Shown here: positions 44,275-52,236 of the stretch, one piece after another | How positions within the stretch are numbered: position 1 is the first letter of the stretch | Layout: every line of letters begins with the position of its first letter | Assembly: GCF_002982115.1 (NCBI RefSeq) | Contig: NZ_CP019980.1 | Location: 2,178,001-2,242,000, forward strand | DNA length: 64,000 nt | Origin: Lysinibacillus sphaericus | Lineage (GTDB): Bacteria > Bacillota > Bacilli > Bacillales_A > Planococcaceae | Direction of reading: 5' to 3' | Made by a program: the position numbers and the translations under genes | The notes under the pieces: generated by a model | The model's input: only the letters and a program-made list of their open reading frames with translations | The model's database searches: none | What the model was told of the DNA's origin: nothing

Positions 44275-44724
44275 TTGTTCCATAAAGTGCTAATAATACA
44301 TAATCAATTGTTGATGGACTTTGAAGGGGCTAGTATTTATCGCATTTTACCTTATGTCCCATCGAGCATGTCCCAACGAATGAAAGCCTATGAAGCTAGT
44401 AATGACGCAGTTTGTCGTCCGCAATCTGAAAACCAACCATCTAATTCTTTTAATCTTTTAAGTTCTAAACAAGCAAATAATATTATGAGTCTTGGTAATG
44501 AATTGGCTTTGCAAGCTGAAAAGAAAAAAGAGTATATGAACGAGTATCAAGTTATGCTGTTCGACTTCATGAATAGCTTGCCATTAGCAGATAACTTGAA
44601 AGATGAATTGCATAAGGTTGTATTGGCAGCACAAATAAGTTCTGTGGAGGACTTTATTAAAGCTAAAAACGTACTATTCAAAATTGCTATATTTAGAGAA
44701 TTGGGTAGAATGGTAGATGAATGA
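44275..44724 (+). CDS. Protein of unknown function inside the deoD element
   Basis: An open frame of 149 codons from a TTG; an ATG at 44314 is another possible start. No convincing ribosome binding site was seen for either, so the N-terminus may be truncated. The product is soluble, with a helical C-terminal half (YQVMLFDFMNSLPLADNLKD). No family was recognised. It may be a phage accessory protein or a remnant. Confidence 0.4.
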   Translation: MFHKVLIIHNQLLMDFEGASIYRILPYVPSSMSQRMKAYEASNDAVCRPQSENQPSNSFNLLSSKQANNIMSLGNELALQAEKKKEYMNEYQVMLFDFMNSLPLADNLKDELHKVVLAAQISSVEDFIKAKNVLFKIAIFRELGRMVDE

Positions 44725-44851
44725 GATAATGATGTGGGAAAACACTCTACTTTTGTTGGGTTTTTAACATCTGTTGGTAGAGTATAAGATTACTAGTATA
44801 TAATACTAAGATATTATGTTCTTTAAAATGAAACTGTGTAGGGGGAGAATA

Positions 44852-45613
44852 ATGAAAAAAATATTTACTGTTTTACTAGTAGCATTCGTATTTGCAGTAG
44901 TAAATCCAACAAAATCAGAAGCGAAAGTGATGTATGATGGAGCAGAAGTTGTCAAAGGGCAAACAGGAAAAATGACCTTTAAAAAAGACATCAAGGTGTA
45001 CAAGAAAAATCCAGATGGTACGTTTGAATCTTTAGTGGTTAAGCGAAATAACTTCTTTAGAACGTATGATATTGAAAAGTATGATAAAAAAATATTCTAT
45101 CAAATGGGGCAATACCGCGTACAAGCAACGGATTTGGTAGTTTTCAAAGAAGTACCAATAAAAATTCGTTCATCTTTCTATAGCAATCCAGTGTATATTG
45201 TTATCAATCGTGATGGTGTTTATAATATGGGGTATTATGGGAAATTCTTCAAAGATGGTGGTATTGGTGGTATTTCTTTCTTGGATACAGATAGTGGACA
45301 ACTGCTGAAGTTTTCCGAGAGCTATGGCGGTGAAGGGTTATGGTATGATAAATATCCTGGTACAGATCTTAAAATCGCTGAGGAAATATCGAGAGCAAGC
45401 AATGTACGTTTTGAGTTAACAAAAGATGCTGGTGGGAAAAACACGCCACTAAATGAAGCTAAACCTTTAACAATGCATGCAAAAGGAAGCATTTTTACAT
45501 CGCTAGGTGTTGAAGTTAATGGTTATCTATATGTGGATAATGGCTTAGGAGGAAATGGCGAACAATATTTTTGGCTTCCAGTGAATTTATTAAAGCCAGT
45601 TGGAGATAAGTAA
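44852..45613 (+). CDS. Secreted SH3-like protein, paralog A
   Basis: A 253-residue secreted protein with a signal peptide (MKKIFTVLLVAFVFAVVNPT, ending near SEA). The first half has an SH3-like region (FKKDIKVYKKNPDGTFESLV ... GQYRVQATDLVVFKEVPI) that is almost identical to the paralog at 53052. The second half differs, but the end is again similar (NGYLYVDN ... LPVNLLKP). GGGGGAG lies 7-8 bases before the ATG at 44852. It lies within the deoD element. Function unknown; a wall-binding or host-interaction role is possible. Confidence 0.7.
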   Translation: MKKIFTVLLVAFVFAVVNPTKSEAKVMYDGAEVVKGQTGKMTFKKDIKVYKKNPDGTFESLVVKRNNFFRTYDIEKYDKKIFYQMGQYRVQATDLVVFKEVPIKIRSSFYSNPVYIVINRDGVYNMGYYGKFFKDGGIGGISFLDTDSGQLLKFSESYGGEGLWYDKYPGTDLKIAEEISRASNVRFELTKDAGGKNTPLNEAKPLTMHAKGSIFTSLGVEVNGYLYVDNGLGGNGEQYFWLPVNLLKPVGDK

Positions 45614-45631
45614 TAGATTAAGAATTATATA

Positions 45632-45670
45632 AAGCCCTTTTATTTATTTGATAAGGGGGCTATTTTTTAT
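45632..45670 (+). terminator. Possible terminator of paralog A
   Basis: AGCCCTTTTAT pairs with ATAAGGGGGCT across a short loop with one mismatch, and is followed by a T run. Confidence 0.6.
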
Positions 45671-45782
45671 GGTTGATTGACATGTGGATAGGATGTCTAT
45701 CGATGTCTTGGGTTTAGCTAAAAAACTATTAAAAGACCACTCCGAAATGGGTAGTCATATTACTATAAAAATGCTCGACTGT

Positions 45783-45800
45783 ACCGACTAAAAACCGACC
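45783..45800 (+). repeat. ACCGACC direct repeat, right copy
   Basis: ACCGACTAAAAACCGACC, matching 42448-42465 at 16 of 18 positions in the same orientation. Confidence 0.5.
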
Positions 45801-45920
45801 AAAAAAAGATAATTAAAGATTTTCTATTACTATAATTGATTTCTAAATACAGTTCATAAACAGTAAGATACTGATATAGAGGTCTTTTGAGTATTAGTGA
45901 TTTTCTAAGAAAGTTCAGGT

Positions 45921-45970
45921 CATTCAATGACATGATCGTTGTTGCATTAGAGGCCGCTATTCAAGAATAG
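45921..45970 (+). repeat. Right copy of the deoD 3' end (attachment site)
   Basis: Encodes the residues [15 protein letters not shown] and stop in the same frame as the end of deoD. Similarity starts abruptly at 45921. A terminator (46042-46086) follows, as would be expected at the original chromosomal end of deoD, so this is probably the ancestral 3' end displaced by the insertion. Confidence 0.75.
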
Positions 45971-46041
45971 TCATAACAGGAATTTAAAGTTTGGAATAAA
46001 TTTCAAATGGACTACACTAAAAATTAATTAGATTTTTAATC

Positions 46042-46086
46042 CTCAATGGGTGACTCGATAAATGAGAGCCTGTTGGGGTTTTTTAT
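46042..46086 (+). terminator. Probable original deoD terminator
   Basis: CCTCAATGGGTGACTC pairs with GAGAGCCTGTTGGGG with small mismatches, and a T run follows. Confidence 0.6.
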
Positions 46087-46140
46087 TTTTAAAGCGTTAA
46101 AAAGCACCGTAGCTCCTTTCATTTGGTCTTGACCAACAGA

Positions 46141-46188
46141 GAGTACGTATTAAGTGTTTCATGTATAGCATGTCCTAATTGCTCTTGG
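46141..46188 (-). pseudogene. Second tyrosine integrase relic
   Basis: On the minus strand this reads QEQLGHAIHETLNTYS, which lines up with QEQLGHVNIQETVNTYSHL near the end of the integrase at 42469. It contains the LGH box and the tyrosine of the active site. It lies just outside the right deoD copy, in the orientation expected for another element inserted at the same site. Confidence 0.6.
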
Positions 46189-46556
46189 GCTTAGTGGCTC
46201 ACTTCTAGAGGTCGAGTCGGTACATTTATGGTCAGTAGAGGTCAGAAGCTTGTCAAAGAGCTACATCAATCGCTACAAGGGAAGGTTCGGTATTGGCTTT
46301 CCCTATATTTTGATGATGATTGATATCGGAATCAATAATTAGAAAAACAGCAAATTAATCAAAGAATTTTCTCTTAAGTTGAAGCATACCTAAGCGAACT
46401 CTTTAAAAGAAGCTATATAAACTATATGTTTATATCTTTTTTTGCGCAATTGTATGAAAAGTAAGAATTTTCATTCGTTTAATATGGTATATTCATTGAG
46501 AAGAAAAAAATACATTAGTATTTGAATATAGAATATTGATGGAGGAGAGATATACA

Positions 46557-47087
46557 TTGTTTGAGATGTTTAGAAAAAAGAAGCAAAACGATGAATTGGA
46601 TGTTAAACAGGGGGAGGTAATAAAAGGGGGGAATTTTGAGGAAGTAGATTATGTAAATTTTGAAGATGAACAAGTAGAAGAATTAAAGGTAGAAGCAGAA
46701 AATATAGAAGTGGAAGATATCAGAAAACATGGAAAGTATTATTCAGATGAAAAGTTATGGGAAAAAATTCGAAAGTTCTCTAAGAGAGCTGGCTCCTCAG
46801 TTATATATGCAGTTCTAATTCTTTATTTTACATTGCAGAAACCCGAAGTACCTTTGAAAGTAAAAGCTACAATAGCGGGGGCATTAGGATACTTTATACT
46901 ACCAATAGATTTAATTCCAGATGTTGCTTTAGGAGTAGGTTATGTAGATGATTTAACTCTTGTTATGGCAGCATTGATTCAAGTGGCTATGTACATTGAT
47001 GAAGATATAAAAAATCAAGCAAAAGATAAATTAAAAGATTGGTTTGGAGATGATGTTGATACATCTGATATAGATGATAAATTATGA
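46557..47087 (+). CDS. DUF1232 (YkvA-like) membrane protein
   Basis: A 176-residue protein. The N-terminal 70 residues are very acidic and probably disordered (VEELKVEAENIEVEDI), followed by a YkvA/DUF1232 domain: YFILPIDLIPDVALGVGYVD near residue 120 marks the family. One or two weak membrane segments surround it. The TTG at 46557 is preferred because GGAGGAGA lies eight bases upstream; starts before that overlap the site itself. Function of the family unknown. Confidence 0.75.
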   Translation: MFEMFRKKKQNDELDVKQGEVIKGGNFEEVDYVNFEDEQVEELKVEAENIEVEDIRKHGKYYSDEKLWEKIRKFSKRAGSSVIYAVLILYFTLQKPEVPLKVKATIAGALGYFILPIDLIPDVALGVGYVDDLTLVMAALIQVAMYIDEDIKNQAKDKLKDWFGDDVDTSDIDDKL

Positions 47088-47162
47088 TAGTAATTTTGGA
47101 ATTGAGAGCTATAAAGGCTCCCTTTTTGTTCTAAAATTGTACAATCATTCTTTTACTTATGA

Positions 47163-47193
47163 ACGATATAAATTTAATTTATATCGTTTTTTT
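47163..47193 (+). terminator. Terminator downstream of the DUF1232 gene
   Basis: A perfect hairpin ACGATATAAATT / AATTTATATCGT followed by TTTTTTT, about 75 bases past the stop. Confidence 0.8.
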
Positions 47194-47245
47194 ATGATAT
47201 CAAATGTATGATTATATAAAAATTGTACATTAAAGGGGTACTGTT

Positions 47246-47386
47246 ATGACTGAGCAAAAAGAGTTAGATTTAATGATTTCTAAAATTGAGATGGACTATA
47301 AATAAGTAACAGATAAAGAGATAACTAGATTAATAGAACTAATTAATTATAAGTTTGCTGACAATGAATTTATAATTAAACAGTAA
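47246..47386 (+). pseudogene. Small gene interrupted by a stop codon
   Basis: After AAAGGGGTACTGTT an ATG opens a 19-codon frame (MTEQKELDLMISKIEMDYK) ending in TAA; the same frame then continues for 26 codons (VTDKEITRLIELINYKFADN ...). A change of a sense codon such as CAA or GAA to TAA would split one 46-residue protein. Function unknown. Confidence 0.4.
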
Positions 47387-47938
47387 CAATAGATGAACTA
47401 ATCAGCATGTTAGATTTTATTACTAGAGTTTTGTTTGATTTAGGATAAAGTTGAGAGAGAAGAAGGGACTGTTAATCCTAAAATGGTCATCAATTGATAG
47501 TAAATGGTTTGGGGAAATATGGTATACAATAGGTGAAGTAGAGGAAAAGGAAGAGAGTCCTGTGTTTTTTCAAAACAATAAAGTATATACATAGTAGATC
47601 TTCCAACCAAGTTCGTATAGTATGTAATACTCCCTAGTTGAGATAAAGCTGATAAATAATAATATTTTGCATCGTGGAAGCACATACCCTATAGTTTCTT
47701 TAGGGTAAGATCACATGGGAATGTAGTTCCTTACGAAACGATTTCATTTGATAACCAATTGATATACGATGAAATCAGTAGTTTTGACCAAAGCATTTAT
47801 TGATAAAAAAGGTTAGGTACTTACTGAGAGGTTCAAGTAAGTTCTTTTTTAGTGGTAGCTTTTGAAAAGAGCTACGAATTAATTTGTAATATAGTAGAAT
47901 GAGAGTAAGTAAATATTCCACAATAAAGGAGAATGACA
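47387..47938. other. Gene-free stretch
   Basis: No gene is supported in these 550 bases. A hairpin at about 47817-47852 (GTACTTAC / GTAAGTTC with a T run) could end transcripts from the left. The final 50 bases hold the promoter and ribosome binding site of the MazG-like gene. Confidence 0.4.
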
Positions 47939-48265
47939 ATGCCTGTTTACAATAAGTTGGTAAGAGATAAGATTTTAGAGATTATTGAATCAGATGGATT
48001 AAAGTATAATGCAAGAGTTTTAGAACCGCAGGAGCTTCTAATAGAAGTAAAAGCAAAAATGATTGAAGAAGCCAAAGAGTTTCATGGGGCAGCAAACGTT
48101 CAGGAGAGTGTTGAAGAATTAGCAGATATTTTAGAGCTAGTACATACAGCTATAAATGCTTTAGGTGTAAGTTATGAAGAACTAGAAGCGATTCGTGGGC
48201 AGAAGAAAGCCAAACGTGGTGGATTTGAAAAGGCAATTTATTTAATTGATGTAGAGGATAAGTAA
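47939..48265 (+). CDS. MazG-like nucleotide pyrophosphohydrolase
   Basis: A 108-residue protein of the all-alpha NTP pyrophosphatase group, annotated in relatives as phosphoribosyl-ATP pyrophosphohydrolase-like. Characteristic parts are YNKLVRDKILEIIESDG at the start and the metal-binding helices KMIEEAKEFHG and VEELADILELVHTAINALG. It probably hydrolyses abnormal nucleotides rather than making histidine, since no his genes are near. The ATG at 47939 follows AAAGGAGA by about six bases; an ATG six bases earlier is too close to the site. A nuclease gene follows after 23 bases, so the two form an operon. Confidence 0.82.
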   Translation: MPVYNKLVRDKILEIIESDGLKYNARVLEPQELLIEVKAKMIEEAKEFHGAANVQESVEELADILELVHTAINALGVSYEELEAIRGQKKAKRGGFEKAIYLIDVEDK

Positions 48266-48288
48266 CCTATCTTCAATGGAGTGTTTAG

Positions 48289-49341
48289 ATGAATAATTAC
48301 TTAGAAAATGATAATACCTTGGAATCGAATTTTCGCTCGATTTACTTGTTTGGTAGGAATGTTGCAACTTATAAATTTGCTTTCGCTAAAACATTACTTG
48401 AATTAGGCGAGAGTAACAAAAGTTTTGTGAGCTTAGAAGAATTATCCCCTATATTTGCAAAGTATATGTTAGAGCATATTAGAAATGGGAAAAGACAAAT
48501 AACAAGTCAGTCATCTAAGTTTATTAGTGCTTTGGATTTGTTTTATCAAAACCAAATTACGTGGGAACAGTTACTTGAAGTTACTGAAAAAGTAGGGTTT
48601 AACAATGTAATAGATGCCTTTCATAATATTCCTAATGGTGAGCTTGATAAAAGATTTTATGAGAAGTCCATCCAAGGAAAGACTTTAGGAATTACGTTGA
48701 CCGATAGCATCTATTTGTTGAATGAAAGCTCCCAAAAAGAAAATATATTCAGTGAAATTGAAGGTAGATGGAACTTAGTTGAAAACGCATGGACTGAACG
48801 AAATCCAAAACTAGAAGTTCAGTTTGATACAGACCTTGAGCAGTTTTTCTTTATAAAGCCTATGACACCACAGCAGTTCATGTTGTCACATGAAAGAATC
48901 AATCTAACTTCTGCTAGAAAGCCGTTAAACGGGTATCAAAAGGGAAAATGCTTCTATTGCTATAGACCGATTTCAATTGAAAGTAACCAATTGAATACTT
49001 GTGACATAGACCATTTCGTGCCACTCTCAACACAGTTCAACAGTACCCATGATTTAGATCTAAATGGTGTTTGGAATCTAGTTCTAAGCTGTCAGGATTG
49101 CAATAGAGGCGAAGCTAATGGGAAGTTTGCTAGACTACCTGAAGACCAACTTTTACAACGATTGTACAAGCGTAATGAGTATCTTATCGAAAGTAATCAT
49201 CCGCTAAAAGAAACGATAATAATGCGAACAGGGAAAAACCCGCAGCAAAGAGCAAACTTTTTAAATACTATATATGGTTTTGCGAAGTCTCTAAGTAGAG
49301 CTAAGTGGCAACCTAAATTTGAATATGATGTTGGATTTTAA
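48289..49341 (+). CDS. HNH endonuclease domain protein
   Basis: A 350-residue protein. The C-terminal part holds an HNH nuclease domain of the zinc-finger type: CFYC near residue 224, the catalytic CDIDHFVPLS near 241, then NLVLSCQDCN near 263. The N-terminal 200 residues are helical and start YLFGRNVATYKFAFAKTLLE; this part was not recognised and may recognise the target. GGAG lies 8-9 bases before the ATG. Together with the MazG-like gene it makes a two-gene unit within accessory DNA, suggesting a defence or DNA-maintenance role, which is inference. Confidence 0.82.
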   Translation: MNNYLENDNTLESNFRSIYLFGRNVATYKFAFAKTLLELGESNKSFVSLEELSPIFAKYMLEHIRNGKRQITSQSSKFISALDLFYQNQITWEQLLEVTEKVGFNNVIDAFHNIPNGELDKRFYEKSIQGKTLGITLTDSIYLLNESSQKENIFSEIEGRWNLVENAWTERNPKLEVQFDTDLEQFFFIKPMTPQQFMLSHERINLTSARKPLNGYQKGKCFYCYRPISIESNQLNTCDIDHFVPLSTQFNSTHDLDLNGVWNLVLSCQDCNRGEANGKFARLPEDQLLQRLYKRNEYLIESNHPLKETIIMRTGKNPQQRANFLNTIYGFAKSLSRAKWQPKFEYDVGF

Positions 49342-49583
49342 GCATATAATTTTTTATGCGGTGATTGTATTAACGACAGGGGCATAGTTTCTGATATTGA
49401 GATAAGTATCTTATTATTAGGCTAATCAATCAGCAGAACCACATTATTTTTTCAAATGCAAAGGATGCAAGGATTATAGAGAACTAAGGCATTGAGAAAG
49501 AGCTTGAGCAGATTAGCGTAGGTGGGCTAGGTGAGTAATTGAAAGATATTGTTCAGTAAGGAAGGAGGGAATATTATGCAAAG

Positions 49584-49614
49584 ATAAAACAGACTGCACA
49601 TAGCCAGCCTGTTT
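49584..49614 (-). terminator. Terminator of the small membrane protein gene
   Basis: On the minus strand AAACAGGCTG pairs with CAGTCTGTTT with one mismatch, followed by TATC. Confidence 0.6.
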
Positions 49615-49620
49615 ATAAAT

Positions 49621-49815
49621 TTATCTAGTTTTAACATTACTTTTATTGGGTTCTTTAGCAAATGGAATTAATACAATTCCTGCGATAAATAAAATGTTAC
49701 CTGTCCATCTTATCCATTGATAATACGGATGGTCCTGTAAAAAGTACAGTGAAGTAAGCATAATAATGATACCAATACCAATCATCAATTTTAATGAAAT
49801 CGGAATTTTTGACAC
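49621..49815 (-). CDS. Small two-helix membrane protein
   Basis: A 64-residue protein with two membrane helices (about 6-25 and 35-52) and short charged ends. Its ribosome binding site on the minus strand (AAAAAGGAGACATACTCGTGTC) is weakly placed. No family was recognised. A small stand-alone gene with its own terminator. Confidence 0.5.
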   Translation of the reverse strand: MSKIPISLKLMIGIGIIIMLTSLYFLQDHPYYQWIRWTGNILFIAGIVLIPFAKEPNKSNVKTR

Positions 49816-49970
49816 GAGTATGTCTCCTTTTTATGTATATTCTTTTGAAATAATAGAACTTATTCAAGGGTAACATATATGGGGTTATATGTAAAAATAT
49901 TCTATCTGATACTCTGTAATGTCCTCATATCCTCCAGTAAACTAATGAACAATATGAGAATTAAACGAAA

Positions 49971-49996
49971 ATAGAGCGACAAAAACTCGCTCTATA
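49971..49996 (-). terminator. Terminator of the 40-residue gene
   Basis: A perfect stem ATAGAGCGA / TCGCTCTAT with loop CAAAAAC; on the minus strand TTTTC follows. Confidence 0.7.
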
Positions 49997-50018
49997 AATC
50001 TATTATGTATTAAAGAAA

Positions 50019-50141
50019 TTACTTGTTATTTTCAAGCTCTTCTATACGTTTTTCTAAATTTTTAATCCTAGCATCAGCTGATGCAGCAAAAGCAAACGCA
50101 GCTGCCGCTAATGCAAGAGCTCCAAAAACAAAAGTATTCAT
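50019..50141 (-). CDS. 40-residue membrane and coiled-coil protein
   Basis: A short gene: ATG at 50141 preceded by AGGAGGTTTCC. The product begins with an alanine-rich membrane helix (MNTFVFGALALAAAAFAFAA) and ends with a charged coiled-coil tail (RIKNLEKRIEELENNK). Its own terminator lies 23 bases beyond the stop. It resembles small membrane peptides with unknown function. The plus-strand frame over the same bases is an antisense shadow. Confidence 0.7.
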   Translation of the reverse strand: MNTFVFGALALAAAAFAFAASADARIKNLEKRIEELENNK

Positions 50142-50190
50142 TGGAAACCTCCTAATTAATGATAAATATGCGATATTACTTTTTACATCT

Positions 50191-50571
50191 ATGTTAGGTA
50201 ACTGGTATAGTAAATCGTCTTTTGCTTTTAAACCACAGAAAGAGCGTTTAAAATATGATGATGGAATAGATACTGATTTTTACAATTTAGAGTCTTATTT
50301 ATCTTCACTATTAGATTGTTATCAACATATTGAAAAAGACTTTCCTTATATGTATGAATATATTGTAGTATATTTAATCTTAATTGAAAAAGATAAAGGT
50401 ATAAGCTATGAAGAATGGTTTCCTGAAATCAATTCAGATATTTTTAAAAAACTTCGGGAGAAGATTTTAATTCCTAACAGCAATTTGGCTCATGGTGGAC
50501 ATCCAATAAAATTTTTATTTAGAGAAGTTGGAATTGAACCATTTTTTTCAACAGATTTTTTTGAAGAATAA
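50191..50571 (+). CDS. Hypothetical protein, probably truncated at the N-terminus
   Basis: A 126-residue frame from an ATG that has no clear ribosome binding site; the frame stays open farther upstream across the start of the gene on the other strand. The product is soluble and includes YDDGIDTDFYNLESYLSSLL and SYEEWFPEINSDIFKKLREK. No family was recognised. It may be the C-terminal end of a longer gene cut by rearrangement. Confidence 0.4.
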   Translation: MLGNWYSKSSFAFKPQKERLKYDDGIDTDFYNLESYLSSLLDCYQHIEKDFPYMYEYIVVYLILIEKDKGISYEEWFPEINSDIFKKLREKILIPNSNLAHGGHPIKFLFREVGIEPFFSTDFFEE

Positions 50572-50604
50572 TTTTTTTAGTAAGTCATATTTAAGTGTGG
50601 ACAA

Positions 50605-50778
50605 GGAGCCGGGGAACATTTGGATTTAACAAACAATGCCGGTGGGGAAAGAACTCCATAAGATGGAGCTAAATCTGAAACAATGTATGAAATGGGAAGC
50701 TTTTTCGCTAGACAAACGATTCCTATACCTTTTCAAGATTTCGATTCTATAAGGAAACAAGAGCTATTAGAACTTTAA
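50605..50778 (+). pseudogene. Relic of a third SH3-like secreted protein paralog
   Basis: The frame reads LDLTNNAGGERTP, a stop, then DGAKSETMYEMGSFFAR. It matches the C-terminal part of paralog A (FELTKDAGGKNTPLNEAKPL, TMHAKGSIFTS). No start or signal peptide remains. So at least three members of the family once lay within 9 kb. Confidence 0.6.
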
Positions 50779-51486
50779 AAAGAACTTGCATTAACCTATC
50801 CTTTAAGAACAGGTTTTCTTTATTTTAGAATATCTCTGATGTTTTAGTTATTTTTTCATTATGAAGGTTTATAAATAAAAAAATAACAATCAAAAATCAG
50901 ACGCATAACTATTCAGACTCAATGAAATAAATGGTCCCAAATGTAAGCTTGGTAACACTTAAAACAGCGACAAATACTGTTAAGTCAGTGTTTGTCGCTA
51001 TTTTTTATAGAAAACAGTACTAGACACTGTGAGAAATTATTTTAAAGAAGGACTGTTCGTTCCACTTGTTCTGAATGGCTGTAACATCCTTTCCTTGAGA
51101 TGTGCCTAAAGGAAGCTTGAGGAACCATATAATTACAATTTATGATACGTATAGTGATGTTTGTTTCACTTTTAAATCTAAACTTCGCCCTTACAATATA
51201 TTGAAAATTTCGAGTTAAAATCAGACAACATGGATATTGATTATAGACATATAGGTAAAACGCACCTTTTCTCATAGGTATACTCAGAATAATGGAAAAA
51301 AAGTAGTCATTAAAGGGGGAAAGACGGTCTTAGTAAGGTTATATGGCATGACGATAGCCAAGTAACTGCGTTATTTGTTCGTAAGTGTATTCGGATAATT
51401 CAAGGGCAGAGGTGACTATTGAATAGTCCGCAAAAATTGGGGAAATTAAATCAAAAACCGACAGGGAAAATCTGCCGGATAAACAA
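50779..51486. other. Gene-free stretch with a terminator
   Basis: No coding sequence is well supported in these 700 bases. A strong hairpin lies at 50965-51006. Frames of 60-80 codons exist on both strands but lack ribosome binding sites and family features. Confidence 0.4.
50965..51006. terminator. Strong terminator hairpin
   Basis: AGCGACAAATACT pairs with AGTGTTTGTCGCT with a small mismatch, followed by ATTTTTTA. The gene it ended is not evident; it is probably left from a lost gene. Confidence 0.75.
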
Positions 51487-51741
51487 TTAATTTAAGTTAT
51501 TTCCAAATCCATAATTTGCTTTAGGGCCAGAAGCTCCTTGGATGTAGTCTGCTTCCGCATTTTGGACTTGTTGCCGAACTTGTTTCGCATCAGTCTCAGT
51601 TCCGAATTCTACGTTGTTCGTTGTATTCATAAAATTTTGATTGAAAAAACGACCAGAAGCTTCATTTTTGTTAGCTTCAGCTTGCTGGATTTTTTGTCTA
51701 ATTTGGTCAATAGTTTGGTTCTTGTTTCTATTTTTTGACAT
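51487..51741 (-). CDS. sspE: Gamma-type small acid-soluble spore protein
   Basis: An 84-residue protein rich in asparagine, glutamine and alanine with two related segments (QIRQKIQQAEANKNEASGRF and KQVRQQVQNAEADYIQGASG), the pattern of gamma-type SASP. These are stored in the spore core and digested by the Gpr protease on germination as an amino-acid source. GAGGTG lies about six bases before the ATG. Forespore-specific transcription by SigG is expected from the family. A short hairpin at 51460-51481 may end its transcript. Confidence 0.9.
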   Translation of the reverse strand: MSKNRNKNQTIDQIRQKIQQAEANKNEASGRFFNQNFMNTTNNVEFGTETDAKQVRQQVQNAEADYIQGASGPKANYGFGNNLN

Positions 51742-52236
51742 ATTTTCACCTCCTCAAATTAGTTTGTTCAGAAGAGGTTTACTTATCCCTAGAAACTTTT
51801 ATGTAAAGAAGGGAGGTCGTGACGGTCAACCAACGCCACAACCTAATAAGTGCGTGCGATACACTCAATAATAATTTGTTCAATTTAAGGTTATTTATAC
51901 ATTAAAAAAGCCACAGCGTTTTCACAAACAAGGGCAATTTAAAGTAACGAAAGAGTATTTACTTCAGTGGATTGAAAATTATTGAGAAGGGAATAGAGAG
52001 GTTCGAGTCCTTCAAAGATTGTTAGAAGAGGATAGTATGCGTGCAATTGGGAAGCATGTGAGATTATCTATTATCTAGTGCGACAATTTATAGAGTAAGA
52101 AATATTTTGAGTCAGATTATGAAGTAGCCAATGTGCTATTTCTTTTCAATCGACCATTTCTAGATGGTTCAAAAGACTTTTACTTAAACTCCGGTGCTAT
52201 TAGAATTAAAGTAGAAAAAGTTAAAGGGGGATAAAT
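51742..52236. other. Gene-free stretch with possible gene remnants
   Basis: No intact gene is supported. A plus-strand piece at about 51888-51983 reads KPQRFHKQGQFKVTKEYLLQ and ends WIENY; it looks like the tail of an excisionase-type DNA-binding protein but has no start. Confidence 0.3.

Larger units (their letters stand above)
42399..45970. mobile_element. Decayed element integrated at the 3' end of deoD
   Basis: The 3.6 kb between the two deoD 3' copies holds a broken tyrosine integrase next to the left junction, an ImmA/IrrE relic, phage tail-like fragments, an HTH gene and a secreted protein gene. Near both ends a repeat close to ACCGACCTAAAACCGACC occurs (42448-42465 and 45783-45800, 16 of 18 the same, same orientation), which could be integrase arm sites. 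Normal deoD terminator sequence follows the right copy (46042-46086). This is a heavily reduced prophage or integrative element. Confidence 0.75.

Noticed and set aside
50023..50150. Plus-strand extension of the 50191 gene with alanine-rich sequence
   Set aside because: It is the antisense of a 40-residue gene with a strong ribosome binding site and terminator; the alanine run is a shadow of that gene's membrane helix.
51042..51275. Minus-strand frame of 77 codons (MRKGAFYLYVYNQYPC...)
   Set aside because: No ribosome binding site before the start, odd composition and no family features; probably chance.
51888..51983. Excisionase-like tail (KPQRFHKQGQFKVTKEYLLQ...)
   Set aside because: Too short and without a start; mentioned under the gene-free stretch but not called as a gene.
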